From NCBI GenBank assembly GCA_002433075.1, contig DJHM01000047.1:62001-126000 (forward strand): DNA of 64,000 bases, read 5' to 3'. The notes under the pieces were generated by a model that did no database searches, was not told the DNA's origin, and saw only the letters and a list, made by a program, of their open reading frames with translations. Shown one piece after another: positions 28,448 to 37,504 of the stretch (position 1 is its first letter; every line of letters starts with the position of its first letter). The position numbers were made by a program, and so were the translations under genes. The DNA is from Latescibacteria bacterium UBA6620 (GTDB lineage: Bacteria > Latescibacterota > UBA2968).

Positions 28448-28601
28448 CTGTTGCAGCCTCCTTGAGGCATCTGCCGCCTCAATCGGTCAGCGGCGAGGGG
28501 CTTCCTCAGGTGAGGTCCAGCCCCGGGGTGGTTGTTCGGTGGACGGTGGACAGAAGACCGTAGCCGGCTTCCATCTCTCGCCCCTTACATCTGGGATGAG
28601 T

Positions 28602-28616
28602 GCGGGCGAAGCCCGC
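28602..28616. repeat. GC-rich hairpin upstream of flgE
   Basis: GCGGGC-GAA-GCCCGC. It lies in the 210-nt gap between the flagellar operon protein and flgE. It may be an attenuator or mRNA stabiliser separating the two parts of the operon; no T-run. The rest of the gap shows no other signal. Confidence 0.4.
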
Positions 28617-28657
28617 TTTCACAGCTTCCTTATCGAGGCGTGCTGTGATCTCAATAG

Positions 28658-29086
28658 CTACTGTACAAATACAGCACTGTCTATGTTGGTGAAGACGTTG
28701 TCCGTGATGTGCTCGCCGTCCATGGCGGTGATGACCGTCCGGTTGGTCACGCTCACGACGAACGCAAGGTCTTCACCACGAGTGTTACCCGGCATCATCA
28801 GGAGCGCGTCCTTGGCTCCTTTCTGCTCTGCACGGGCCACGGCCTGTTCGAGCCGTTGCATGGCATCCCTGCCTAGGGTGATGTTGCGGGCGCTGAGTCT
28901 CTGTTGTGCGTGCGCCGACAGCTTCAGCGGCTGCTGGCGACCCAGCTCCCATTGAAGGAGCTCCGTGAATCGGCTGGATTGCGACTGGTCGGGCCCGCTC
29001 GTCGATGACGACCGGTTGTCGACCTGTCCTGTCCGCCCGATGCCCGGATCGATGGGCAGGGCGCTATTGGGGAACACGCGGTTCAT
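28658..29086 (-). CDS. Flagellar operon protein, TIGR02530 type
   Basis: 142 aa. The conserved C-terminal part (LKLSAHAQQRLSARNITLGR ... MDGEHITDNVFTNIDSAVFV) matches the family of small flagellar operon proteins found between flgD and flgE in many Gram-positive and other bacteria. The N-terminal 45 residues are Ser-rich and variable. The function is not established; an accessory role in hook assembly is assumed from location. Confidence 0.85.
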   Translation of the reverse strand: MNRVFPNSALPIDPGIGRTGQVDNRSSSTSGPDQSQSSRFTELLQWELGRQQPLKLSAHAQQRLSARNITLGRDAMQRLEQAVARAEQKGAKDALLMMPGNTRGEDLAFVVSVTNRTVITAMDGEHITDNVFTNIDSAVFVQ

Positions 29087-29088
29087 GT

Positions 29089-29775
29089 TCAGCTCCCTTC
29101 GGAGACTCTCGAAATTGCCGAGAGCGGTGCTTCGCCCTCGTCGGTAATGAGAATCGGTTGCCCGTCCTGGTACCTGACACCCGTGACGATGCCGGCTGTT
29201 CCGGCTGAAACCGGCGACGGAACGCCCAGATATGTGGCTGATGGTACGATCCCGTAAATCCCCGAATCGGCCTGCTTCCCCTCGGCGTCCTTGCCGTCCC
29301 AGATGATCGAAGCGTTCCCTTGCTCGGGTGAGCCGTCGACCAGGGTGTTGACGATCGTACCGTTCTGATCGACGATGCGCAGACGAACGACATCCGATGG
29401 TCCTTCGACGTTGTAGCCGAGACGGACCGACCCCTCGCCCGTGTAGGCGATGGTATCGGAGGGTACCTGGACCTCCCGCCCGATAAGGGCGACCGCCGTG
29501 TTTGCATCTACGGCCGTCCTCACGTCGGTTGTGGCCTCGGTGCCTGCGTCATCTTCGATGTTCTCGTTGATGAGTGTCAACTGCTCGAGGGAGCTGAACT
29601 GTGCCAGCTGCGCGACGAAGTCTTCGTTCTTGACCGGTTCGAGCGGGTCCTGGTTCTGCAGCTGTACGGTCAGCAACCTCAAGAAAGCATCACGACCCAG
29701 CTCCTGATCGCTGTTGAGCGCCTGTGATATCGCTGCGTCGGCTTGCGTGGTTGATGATGTGATTCCGACTGACAT
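29089..29775 (-). CDS. flgD: Flagellar hook cap protein FlgD
   Basis: 228 aa. The N-terminal scaffold signature (LGRDAFLRLLTVQLQNQDPL, then VAQLAQFSSLEQLTLINENI) and a C-terminal FlgD-Ig/tudor region (NTLVDGSPEQGNASIIWDGK, QADSGIYGIVPSATY) are both clear. SD AGGAGG precedes the ATG. FlgD caps the growing hook and allows FlgE polymerisation. Confidence 0.95.
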   Translation of the reverse strand: MSVGITSSTTQADAAISQALNSDQELGRDAFLRLLTVQLQNQDPLEPVKNEDFVAQLAQFSSLEQLTLINENIEDDAGTEATTDVRTAVDANTAVALIGREVQVPSDTIAYTGEGSVRLGYNVEGPSDVVRLRIVDQNGTIVNTLVDGSPEQGNASIIWDGKDAEGKQADSGIYGIVPSATYLGVPSPVSAGTAGIVTGVRYQDGQPILITDEGEAPLSAISRVSEGS

Positions 29776-29854
29776 GCTCTCTCACCTCCTTTCGTTAGAA
29801 TTCATCCCTTCGATGATGCTTCAGTCGTGTCGACGAATGTCGTCTGGATCCCCT

Positions 29855-31078
29855 TCAGGCGACGAAGTCGACGCGGCCGTCTTGCGTCCGATTTCGATAT
29901 CCATACTCCTCGGATGGAGACTCCTCGAAATCGGGATTCTGGTTCCTGTCTCGTCGTGCGGCGTCTTCACGGCCTGTACGCTCGCGAAGGAGGTTCTCTC
30001 CTTGACGATCGACGGCTGAACGCCCACCGGCATCGACCGAAACCTCGATCTTGTCGATCTGGATGCCCTGGCCGTTGAGTGAATCTTTCAGCTCGGCCAG
30101 GTTTCGTTGCACGATCTCCTGAACCGTCCGACTCTCGACGCGAATCTCACCCGTCACGGTCTGTTCGCGTGTGGCGAGTTCGACCGTAACTTCACCGAGT
30201 TCGGGGGGGTCCATTCTGATCGTGATCTGTGCCAGATTGCTGCGATTTAGGAAGCGCGCGCCACGCACGATCTGTTGCGTGACCTTCGCGTCTTCGACCG
30301 CGTCGGTCTGCGACGCTGTCGCGGGCGCATAGGTCACATCGACGGTGGACACGGGCTGGGTTTGAACAGGCCCCTCGATGTGGTTCGCCGGGATCGCCGT
30401 TTGAGGCGGGTCCTGACGGACCGGTGTCGGAGGTTCGTTCGATCGGGTCGTGGATTCGAAAGGTTGCTCGGATGGCGTGGAGCTCTCATCCGCAGTTCCC
30501 CTCTGAACCTCGCCCTGGATGGGCCGATCCGTCGGGATCGTTCGATCCGACTGAACGAATTGTTCCGACTGCTCCAACCGAGTCGATGATTCCGGCCTCG
30601 GCGCATTCTCTCTGAATGAAGTCCCCGTTTCAGCAAGGAATTCGCGTGTGGACGTTGGCGGTTCAGGGGTGCGCTCGGACGAAACCGAAGGGACTTCGGT
30701 TGTCGCCTGTTGCGAGAATCGTGTCTCACCGAGGGGTGCTTCGGACGTGAATGACTCGGCGTCCACGAGGGGAGCCGGTGTGCCCTGTGCAGGGAAGTCC
30801 GAAGGCATCCGATGGGGGCCCGACGCCTCTGCCTCGCCATCCTGAGCAATCACTTGATCAATCAGGTCCGCCAGGGAGGGGTAGGAGCCGGTTTTCTGGC
30901 CGTTGCCCTCATCTTCAACGAACTGAAAGCCCCGCATGATCTCCCGGAAAGCCGAGCCTTCGGCGACAGGAGGACTGCCGTCGAAAAGCCCGTCCGGAGC
31001 CGGCTCTGGCAGCAGTGGAAAGGGGAACCTACACGCAGGGGTTTTCCAGTCGCCCCAAAATAGGTGAGTCAGGAGCAT
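29855..31078 (-). CDS. fliK: Flagellar hook-length control protein FliK
   Basis: 407 aa. The ATG at 31078 is preferred over a TTG at 31093 because GGAGA lies 8 nt before it. The middle is a long Pro/Ser/Thr/Gln-rich disordered ruler region (about 85-265). The C-terminal Flg_hook domain is clear: ITIRMDPPELGEVTVELATR followed by LAELKDSLNGQGIQIDKIEV. FliK measures hook length and triggers the FlhB switch. The last 40 residues are Arg/Asp/Glu-rich. Location between the motE-like gene and flgD is canonical. Confidence 0.93.
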   Translation of the reverse strand: MLLTHLFWGDWKTPACRFPFPLLPEPAPDGLFDGSPPVAEGSAFREIMRGFQFVEDEGNGQKTGSYPSLADLIDQVIAQDGEAEASGPHRMPSDFPAQGTPAPLVDAESFTSEAPLGETRFSQQATTEVPSVSSERTPEPPTSTREFLAETGTSFRENAPRPESSTRLEQSEQFVQSDRTIPTDRPIQGEVQRGTADESSTPSEQPFESTTRSNEPPTPVRQDPPQTAIPANHIEGPVQTQPVSTVDVTYAPATASQTDAVEDAKVTQQIVRGARFLNRSNLAQITIRMDPPELGEVTVELATREQTVTGEIRVESRTVQEIVQRNLAELKDSLNGQGIQIDKIEVSVDAGGRSAVDRQGENLLRERTGREDAARRDRNQNPDFEESPSEEYGYRNRTQDGRVDFVA

Positions 31079-31180
31079 GGGATGGGTCTCCAATTGGGAT
31101 CTATTGGACTGCTTTGCCCGATCTCGCTACCGCGAGCACCGAGCGGGGTGGTGAAGGGATGGTTCCGGGATCTATGGCGT

Positions 31181-31744
31181 CTACATTTGTCCTTCCAAGA
31201 GCTTCTGTGACAGAGTGGCCTTGCGGGCATCATCGCCCAGGCCATTCAAGATTCGGGCCGCCTGGCGTTCCTTCAGCAGCGGCAGAATTTCGAGTACCAT
31301 GGCGTCAGGCATCTGATCGAACACGGCAGCGGCGTCGGCCGGACGCATCGCCTCGTAGAGTACGCGAAGCTGTTCGAGTCTCTTGGCACGCTGCTCCGCC
31401 TGATCTGCCGACCCCGTCTGACTTTGCTGGGTGAGCCCGGCAACGGTCTCGGACAGGGTGGTCTTTTCAGCCTCCAGATTGGTTCGGTCCTCCTGGAGGT
31501 TGAGAATCTGCTGTTCCAGTTCCTGCTTCTGCTGCTGCAGCAGAAGCAGTCCATCTTCGATCTCGGCTACGGCGTCGCTCTGGAGGAAGGCCGATTCACC
31601 CCCGGGGAGCTGACCGCTCAAGAGCGCCTGAGCCTCGTCCATGCTCGTCACCGCGCCCGTCGCGAACAGGATGACGAGACCGATGGCGACGAAGGAGAGG
31701 GTCAGGCCGATGAACAGCAGAAGTATGAGAGCGATCTTTTTCAA
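31181..31744 (-). CDS. MotE-like membrane protein with MgtE N-terminal domain
   Basis: 187 aa. One N-terminal membrane helix (ALILLLFIGLTLSFVAIGLV) is followed by a long coiled coil (about 55-110) and a C-terminal MgtE_N superhelical domain (LEQLRVLYEAMRPADAAAVF ... VLEILPLLKERQAARILNGL). This is the pattern of MotE/FlaA-type proteins coded between fliJ and fliK. MotE is reported as a chaperone for a flagellar or motor component in some bacteria. The start overlaps the fliJ stop (ATGA). The MgtE_N fold is related to FliG, but this protein lacks FliG's torque domain. Confidence 0.87.
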   Translation of the reverse strand: MKKIALILLLFIGLTLSFVAIGLVILFATGAVTSMDEAQALLSGQLPGGESAFLQSDAVAEIEDGLLLLQQQKQELEQQILNLQEDRTNLEAEKTTLSETVAGLTQQSQTGSADQAEQRAKRLEQLRVLYEAMRPADAAAVFDQMPDAMVLEILPLLKERQAARILNGLGDDARKATLSQKLLEGQM

Positions 31745-32205
31745 GATTCCGAATCTTTCTTTTTCTGATCGAAGGCGCGGCGACCGGCTGTCTCGTCGAG
31801 CTGTGCCTGGTCACGCTTGCGCTCGTCCCGCTTGTGAACCTCGTGTTCTCTGTCTCGCAGGTTCTCGAGAATTTTCGTCTCTTTGGAGGCTTCTACAAGC
31901 GCTTCTCGCGCCTGCGAAACGGCCTCCATGGCTTCCTTGATGACGGCGTCCTGTGCCTCGATGCGCTCGGCGATGTTCTGCAGGAACGCGTGGGTGGTCT
32001 GCAGGTCTCCAGGGTTCAGTTTCCCCGACCCGCCGCCCCGGAGCCTCTCGTGTTGGCTCTCGCGTTCGGCCTCCAGTTTCGCTTTGGCATCCTCTGCTTC
32101 TCCCAGGTTCCGCTGCGCGAGGGCAAGCGCCTCCCGTCGCGAGTCGGCTTCTCTTTCCTTGACTCGCTTGACGGTGTCAAGGCGCCACCGAAAACGTTTG
32201 GCCAC
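31741..32205 (-). CDS. fliJ: Flagellar export chaperone FliJ
   Basis: 154 aa, almost entirely coiled coil, with the family start FRWRLDTVKRVKEREADSRR. FliJ is the stalk of the export ATPase and links FliI to FlhA. GTG start with GGAAGG close upstream. It lies 28 nt after fliI and overlaps the next gene. Confidence 0.92.
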   Translation of the reverse strand: MAKRFRWRLDTVKRVKEREADSRREALALAQRNLGEAEDAKAKLEAERESQHERLRGGGSGKLNPGDLQTTHAFLQNIAERIEAQDAVIKEAMEAVSQAREALVEASKETKILENLRDREHEVHKRDERKRDQAQLDETAGRRAFDQKKKDSES

Positions 32206-32233
32206 ACCTTCCGCCGATCCGAATCGATGCTGT

Positions 32234-33541
32234 TCAGGTGCCGAGTAGGGTCATCAGTTGCTGTTCGGTGCCTTGAAAATCAATGTGTTCGTCGATGTCC
32301 TGTCGGAGGAAGGTGTTGATCTGATCGACGTTTCGAATGGCTTCGTCGATCTGAGGGTTGTTCCCCTCCTGGTAGGCGCCGACGTTAATCAGGTCTTCGG
32401 CCTCACGATAGTTGATGAGGAGTTCTCTCACCCGGTTCGCTTGCTCGTTGTGTTCAGACGAAACGACATTGACCATCACGCGGCTGACGCTGTCGAGGAC
32501 GTCGATCGCGGGGTAGTGTCCCTGGGCCTGGAGTCGTCTGGAGAGGACGATATGTCCGTCGAGAATCGACCGGACGGCATCGGCCACGGGTTCGTCCATG
32601 TCGTCGCCTTCGACGAGTACGGTGTAGAGACCGGTGACACTGCCCTTTTCGCCCATACCGGCTCGTTCGAGCAACCGGGGGAGCATGGCGAAGGTGGATG
32701 GCGTGTAGCCCCGCGTCGTCGGAGGCTCGCCGATGGCCAGCCCGACCTCGCGCTGAGCCATGGCCACGCGTGTGACGGAGTCCATCATGAGCATCACGTC
32801 TTTGCCTTCGTCGCGAAAGTACTCGGCGATGGCGGTGGCGACCTGCGCGCCCTTGATACGGACGAGGGCCGGCTGATCGGAGGTGGCCACGATGACGACG
32901 GATCTGGCGAGGCCTTCCGGCCCCAGGTCGCGTTCGATGAAGTCGCGTACTTCCCGTCCTCGCTCGCCAATCAAGGCGATGACATTGACGTCGGATTCGG
33001 CGTTTCTTGCAATCATGCCTAGAAGTACGCTCTTCCCGACACCGCTTCCCGCGAATATGCCTGCTCGCTGACCTTTCCCGCAGGTGATCATACTGTCGAT
33101 GGCCCGGATCCCGGTGCCAAGGGGCTCGGTAATGCGTTGCCGCTGGAGCGGATCGGGGGGTAGTGCGCTCACGGGGCGACGAGATTCGGTCCAGATCGAA
33201 CCTTTCCCGTCCATGGGCTCCCCCAGCCCGTTCAACACTCGCCCGAGAAGTGCGTCGCCTGCGGCGACGGAGAAAGGCTCGTCGCTCGCAGTAACCTGGC
33301 TGCCAGGTGCAATGCCCTCCATGGGTCCGAGGGGCATCAACAGTACCTTGTTCTGTTTGAACCCCACGACCTCGGCGTTGACCGGGGCGACTCCAGGCGC
33401 AGGACTGATCTGGCAAAGCTCGCCGATCGACACTGGTGGGCCGTTCGACTCGATGACGAGTCCGAGCATCTGACTGACCTTGCCCCGGATACGGATCGAT
33501 TCGGTCGACTCGATGGTGCGCTGGAGGGTTGAGAGGTTCAC
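32234..33541 (-). CDS. fliI: Flagellum-specific ATPase FliI
   Basis: 435 aa. Walker A GSGVGKSVLLG, Walker B VMLMMDSVTRVAMAQRE and the GEPPTTRGYTPSTFAMLPRL segment are typical of FliI/SctN rather than F1-beta. The GTG at 33541 overlaps the fliH stop (GTGA); the frame stays open to 33721 inside fliH without support as a start. FliI powers or regulates substrate export with FliH and FliJ. Confidence 0.96.
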   Translation of the reverse strand: MNLSTLQRTIESTESIRIRGKVSQMLGLVIESNGPPVSIGELCQISPAPGVAPVNAEVVGFKQNKVLLMPLGPMEGIAPGSQVTASDEPFSVAAGDALLGRVLNGLGEPMDGKGSIWTESRRPVSALPPDPLQRQRITEPLGTGIRAIDSMITCGKGQRAGIFAGSGVGKSVLLGMIARNAESDVNVIALIGERGREVRDFIERDLGPEGLARSVVIVATSDQPALVRIKGAQVATAIAEYFRDEGKDVMLMMDSVTRVAMAQREVGLAIGEPPTTRGYTPSTFAMLPRLLERAGMGEKGSVTGLYTVLVEGDDMDEPVADAVRSILDGHIVLSRRLQAQGHYPAIDVLDSVSRVMVNVVSSEHNEQANRVRELLINYREAEDLINVGAYQEGNNPQIDEAIRNVDQINTFLRQDIDEHIDFQGTEQQLMTLLGT

Positions 33542-34488
33542 TGGGTTTCGCCTGTGTCCTTTCTGAGATCTTCCAAGAGGGCGTTTCGCACCCGGTCGAG
33601 TCTTTCTTCGATCTGGGCGTCGACATCTCCGATGGGGGTTTCGACCACGCACCCACCACGGGTTACCGTTGGATCGGATTCGATGAGCAGGTGATCGATG
33701 CTTTCGAGCGACTCGAGCCAATCATTTCGGTGACGTCTGACGGCTTCGAGGTCGTCGGGGTTCACCCGGATGATCACCTTGGTCTTGTCCTCGACGTAGC
33801 CCAGGCAATCGTGAACCGCCTGGAGAATGATGCTCTCGTCGATCTCGGCCGCGCTTCCGACGATGCGTCGGGCGAGGTGGATGGCCAGATCGAGCACGGC
33901 AGCGTCGTAGTTTTTGACCGCATCCTTCCACTGAACGGGAAGGGAGGCCACGAGATCGCTAAACCGCTCGATTTCGTCGGTGCTCTGTGCGAGTCCCTGC
34001 TTCGTGCCTTCGTTCGTTCCGTCCTCAAAGCCCGCGTGGTAGGCGTCTTCCTTTTCCTGCTGGAATCTCGCCTCGAACTCTTCCAGACGCGCCTCAACCT
34101 GCTTTTCGATGTCCATCGCCGACGCGGGCTGTGCCTCAGGTTCGGGTTCTTCCAGTTGACTTTCGGCGACCTCCTCGAGACCGATTAGCTGGTCGCCGTC
34201 TATTTCGCCGGTTTCGTCGTCACCCTCTGGTGGTTCGGGGACGGCATCGGCCTGTTCCTCCGACTGTTCGGACTCTTCCGATTCTTCCGGTTGCTCCGAG
34301 TCTTCGGTCTCCGACTGGCTGGAGGCGCCTTCGTCTTCGGAAGATGGGTCTTCGTCCTCGGCGGTCGGTTCGTCCGGCGCTTCGGCTTCTCCGCCACCCC
34401 CGAATGCCTCGGTCTCCGAATTTTCGGACAGAATGGAAATCGTGACGGGTTCGTCGGAGATGGAAACGGACCGCAATACTCGATTCAT
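33538..34488 (-). CDS. fliH: Flagellar assembly protein FliH
   Basis: 316 aa, longer than usual. Residues about 25-125 are an extremely acidic Glu/Ser/Pro-rich segment. After that comes the FliH stalk (VEARLEEFEARFQQEKEDAY, GxxxG-type GFEDGTNEGTKQG) and the C-terminal E-stator-like domain (DLAIHLARRIVGSAAEIDES). FliH holds FliI at the C-ring through FliN, whose N-terminus here is likewise very acidic. fliG, normally directly upstream, is absent: fliF ends 6 nt before. Confidence 0.93.
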   Translation of the reverse strand: MNRVLRSVSISDEPVTISILSENSETEAFGGGGEAEAPDEPTAEDEDPSSEDEGASSQSETEDSEQPEESEESEQSEEQADAVPEPPEGDDETGEIDGDQLIGLEEVAESQLEEPEPEAQPASAMDIEKQVEARLEEFEARFQQEKEDAYHAGFEDGTNEGTKQGLAQSTDEIERFSDLVASLPVQWKDAVKNYDAAVLDLAIHLARRIVGSAAEIDESIILQAVHDCLGYVEDKTKVIIRVNPDDLEAVRRHRNDWLESLESIDHLLIESDPTVTRGGCVVETPIGDVDAQIEERLDRVRNALLEDLRKDTGETQ

Positions 34489-34494
34489 TCAGGT

Positions 34495-36024
34495 TTACCC
34501 GCCGCCCTGGCGTGACCGCTGGGCTTCTTCGATGAGCATGGTTCGGATGAGCTTGGCAGCATCCTCGGGACGTTCGGAGATCAGCTGGGCAATACGGCCC
34601 AGGATGATCTCGTGGGGTGTTTCGGGAAGTTCCTCTGCGGCGTCGTCTTCTTCGAGCTCGCGCTGGGCCTCCATTGCGATTTCTTCTTCACGGGCGACAC
34701 CACGGCCGATGGCCCCAATGATGGCTCGCAAGATGAGCAGGGCGACCACGATGGCGATACCCTTGGCCACGTTGAGGGCGACAGACATGATCAGTTCCTG
34801 TGTCTCTTCGTCCTCCTGCTTCTGTTCGGCCGCCCGCTTGAGGTCCTGCGTCGCGAATGGGAAACTGCTCGTTTCCAGAATGTCGCTACGGGCTTCGTCG
34901 ATGCCCAGGGCGCCGCGCACGATCTTGGTGACGTTCTCGATATCTTCGGGGGTTCTGTCCTCGAACTGAGACGGTGCATCGGGCTCGAGCCCGACGACAG
35001 GTTTGATCGAGTTGATCATCAAGGAGGCCGTGATCCGTTTGATGGATCCGACCGTCCCTGTAATTCTACGAACAGCAGTGTTGACTTCATAGTTCGCGAC
35101 GGAATTTTCTTTGGTCCCGGCTTCCGCCGATTGCTCTTCGCTTCGCTGCTCGCTTCTGAGTACAGTCTGGTTCGGGTCGTAGGTTTCGATCGTTTCTTCG
35201 CGCTGGTCGAAGTCCAGTTCGATGGAAACCCGGATAAACGCCTGATCTGGGCCAAGTACGCGGTCCATGATGGACTGGGTGCGCTTTTCCAAATATGTTT
35301 CGACATCGCGTTGCATTTCAAGCTGTTTCGCCGTTGCGCGGGCCAGCGGGTCCATCTCTTCTGACAACACATTTCCGAAGGCGTCGACGACCGTGATCAT
35401 GTTCGGATCGAGGCCTTCCACGCTGCTACCCACGAGTCGCTGAATGCCCTGAATCTGTTTGGCGTCCAGACTCATGTTCTGTCGGAGCCGGAGCATAATG
35501 GAGGCTGTCGCAGGGCGCTGTTCGTTGGTAAAGAGGCTGGGTTCCGGAATGACGACGTGCAGTCGGACTTCTTCGACCTGTTCGAGCTGAATGATCGTCT
35601 TCTGAAGTTCTCCCTCGAGCGCCTGTTTGAGTTTGACATCCTGAAGGAATTCGGTCATTCCGAGCGGGATCTCGTCGAAGATTTCGTAGCCTACGAATCC
35701 CGTTTTAGGAAAGCCCTCGCCTGCCAACATGTTTCGCAGCATCAGTCGATCCTCGACAGGAACGAGGATCACAGAACCGTCTCCGGAGATCTGGAAATCC
35801 TTATTCATCTCCCGGAGCCTTGTGCTGAGCTCTCCAGCTTCTTTCATGTCGATGTCGGTGTAGAGGGGGAGATACTCGACCTGCGGCTCGCTTCCCGACA
35901 TGGTGAAGAACATCAGAACGAGGAGGAGGGCACCACCGCCTGCGCCAACCACGATCTTGCGGTTGCGGTCCATGCCTTCGAATTCTTCTCTCATCTTGCC
36001 GAGAAATGCTTTCAGTGAGTCCAT
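34495..36024 (-). CDS. fliF: Flagellar MS-ring protein FliF
   Basis: 509 aa. Two membrane helices (residues about 25-42, VGAGGGALLLVLMFFTM, and about 425-445) flank the periplasmic ring-building motifs (LTRGEFP-like region at LAGEGFPKTGFVGYEIFDEI; QRLVGSSVEGLDPNMITVVD). The cytosolic end, which binds FliG, is present (HEIILGRIAQLISERPEDAA). The size is at the lower end for FliF. No FliG fusion is present. Confidence 0.96.
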   Translation of the reverse strand: MDSLKAFLGKMREEFEGMDRNRKIVVGAGGGALLLVLMFFTMSGSEPQVEYLPLYTDIDMKEAGELSTRLREMNKDFQISGDGSVILVPVEDRLMLRNMLAGEGFPKTGFVGYEIFDEIPLGMTEFLQDVKLKQALEGELQKTIIQLEQVEEVRLHVVIPEPSLFTNEQRPATASIMLRLRQNMSLDAKQIQGIQRLVGSSVEGLDPNMITVVDAFGNVLSEEMDPLARATAKQLEMQRDVETYLEKRTQSIMDRVLGPDQAFIRVSIELDFDQREETIETYDPNQTVLRSEQRSEEQSAEAGTKENSVANYEVNTAVRRITGTVGSIKRITASLMINSIKPVVGLEPDAPSQFEDRTPEDIENVTKIVRGALGIDEARSDILETSSFPFATQDLKRAAEQKQEDEETQELIMSVALNVAKGIAIVVALLILRAIIGAIGRGVAREEEIAMEAQRELEEDDAAEELPETPHEIILGRIAQLISERPEDAAKLIRTMLIEEAQRSRQGGG

Positions 36025-36104
36025 TGAACGGTTCCGTCGTTGACGTATGGGGCGCAGTTATCTGCGCTGAAAACACCGAGATTCGCGCGAGGTGGTCATC
36101 CGGG

Positions 36105-36473
36105 TCAGACCTGGATGCGCATGATCTCCTGGAACGACTCTACGACACGGTTTCGAACTTCAATCAGTAGGTCCATCGCGATACCAGCTTCCTGGCTGGC
36201 GACCATGACCTGATGGAGGTCGGTAATTTCGCCTGCAACAAAGGCCTCCAGCGCGTCTCCGGACCGGCTCTGCAGGGCATTCACGTCTCCCAGGAAGTCT
36301 TTGACGAGGCCGTAAAACTCGCCGTCAACCTGTCTGTTCTGCTCGGCCGCCCTCGCTTCGGTCGGACCGAGGCTTCGACCGCCTTGCTCCAGCTGGCGGA
36401 AAGACCGCTGCGTGAGGGAAGAAGACCCGGTCGGGCCTTGTGTGGTGGCATTGACGAGAGATCGAATCGGCAC
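36105..36473 (-). CDS. fliE: Flagellar rod/MS-ring junction protein FliE
   Basis: 122 aa. The C-terminal half (GEITDLHQVMVASQEAGIAM followed by LIEVRNRVVESFQEIMRIQV) is the FliE signature. GTG start 2 nt after the transglycosylase stop. FliE joins the MS ring to the proximal rod protein FlgB. An 80-nt gap without other signals precedes fliF. Confidence 0.94.
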   Translation of the reverse strand: MPIRSLVNATTQGPTGSSSLTQRSFRQLEQGGRSLGPTEARAAEQNRQVDGEFYGLVKDFLGDVNALQSRSGDALEAFVAGEITDLHQVMVASQEAGIAMDLLIEVRNRVVESFQEIMRIQV

Positions 36474-36475
36474 AG

Positions 36476-37195
36476 TCAGGTCCCTTGCTGGTCGAGGAGG
36501 TTCTTTACACGAAGAACCTCGGGAACGTAACGCTTGGTCTCGAGAGGCAAACGCCGTCTCTTTACAGATTCAGGGCCGGCGTTGTAGCCCCAGAGCGCGA
36601 GCTCGGGGCGTTTGAATTCGCCCAGGAGTTTGGCCAGGTATCGGGTCCCACCGTAGATGTTCTGCGCCGGGTCGAGTGGATTTCTCACACCCATGTCCTG
36701 GGCCGTTGCCGGCATGAGCTGCATGAGGCCCTGGGCCCCTTTGTGGGAGCGCGCATCGCTTTTGCCAGCCGACTCGACATAGATCACCGCCCGAATAAGA
36801 TTCGCGTCGAGCGCGTGTACCTTGCTATAGCGCTGAATCAGGGGATCGAAACCTTCGATCCTCCGGAGGACGCGTTGGCTGAGGCTGGCACGTCCAGACG
36901 GATCGAAAATGGGAACGGGCGGTGTGATGGGGGTCGGACGAAAGACAGGGCGTTTGAGCGGATCGGGTTCCACGAGTCCATCGAGGTTGGACACCTGGAT
37001 ATTCTTGGGAGGATCGATCGACGGCAGACGACGGCCCGTGCTCAGGTAAAGAATGCGCTCGGCCACGGAGGGCGCGGTGCTTCGTTTAAGCAGACGCTGA
37101 ATCGAATGGGGTTGCGCTCCCTGAACCTCTGCGATTGCACCCACGGGATAGAGCATCGTGGCGATGACGAGAAGTGTGGGGTGGATTCGAAACAT
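36476..37195 (-). CDS. Secreted lytic transglycosylase (SLT domain)
   Basis: 239 aa. Signal peptide (HPTLLVIATMLYPVGAIA), a variable Pro-rich spacer, then an SLT/Slt70-type domain (about 115-235). The catalytic Glu lies in IRAVIYVESAGKSDARSHKG, followed by AQGLMQLMPATAQDMG, the NPLDPAQNIYGGTRYL repeat and ALWGYNAGPESV. It cuts peptidoglycan. Its position between flgB and fliE, where flgC is expected, suggests it opens the wall for rod growth, the task done in many bacteria by FlgJ or SltF. SD GAGGAAA precedes the ATG. Confidence 0.92.
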   Translation of the reverse strand: MFRIHPTLLVIATMLYPVGAIAEVQGAQPHSIQRLLKRSTAPSVAERILYLSTGRRLPSIDPPKNIQVSNLDGLVEPDPLKRPVFRPTPITPPVPIFDPSGRASLSQRVLRRIEGFDPLIQRYSKVHALDANLIRAVIYVESAGKSDARSHKGAQGLMQLMPATAQDMGVRNPLDPAQNIYGGTRYLAKLLGEFKRPELALWGYNAGPESVKRRRLPLETKRYVPEVLRVKNLLDQQGT

Positions 37196-37203
37196 TTGTT
37201 TCC

Positions 37204-37482
37204 TCAGACGCTCAGATCGAGATGTTGGCCGATAGGATGAGGGCCGCCAGTCGTCCGTCCGTCTTTGCGGTACCCGCTTTCGGGCCGAACGAACGCACTC
37301 GTGATTGCGGCGTTCTCTTCTGCGGTGACGATGTCGAAGCTGGACAGTGATGAAGCTTCGTCCGCTCGCTGCGGCTGTGGATGGGGCGAAGCGGGTTGAT
37401 CGAGGGTAAAATCGATTCTGCCGCCAGGCGTGTGGCTCACCGTAGCGGCGAGTGACGATGGTGTCAGAGGGCCAAGGTTCAT
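37204..37482 (-). CDS. Small hypothetical protein in flagellar cluster
   Basis: 92 aa. No recognisable domain. It starts MNLGPLTPSSLAATVSHTPG and is rich in Pro, Ser and Asp, with one short helical stretch (FDIVTAEENAAITSAFV). No signal peptide or membrane helix. It occupies the place where flgC usually stands, between flgB and the lytic transglycosylase, but is far too short and lacks the SANLANxxT/LEVEMVN motifs of rod proteins. The spacing to its neighbours (22 and 8 nt) supports a real gene. Confidence 0.65.
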   Translation of the reverse strand: MNLGPLTPSSLAATVSHTPGGRIDFTLDQPASPHPQPQRADEASSLSSFDIVTAEENAAITSAFVRPESGYRKDGRTTGGPHPIGQHLDLSV

Positions 37483-37504
37483 GTCGGATTCCGATCAGGA
37501 TCGA

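Noticed and set aside
28665..28690. CTGT-N6-ACAG as a LexA/SOS box
   Set aside because: Spacing differs from the proteobacterial CTGT-N8-ACAG box and it lies at the end of a coding region.
31181..31744. MotE-like gene as the missing FliG
   Set aside because: It has the MgtE_N fold related to FliG middle domains but carries a membrane helix and coiled coil and no torque domain.
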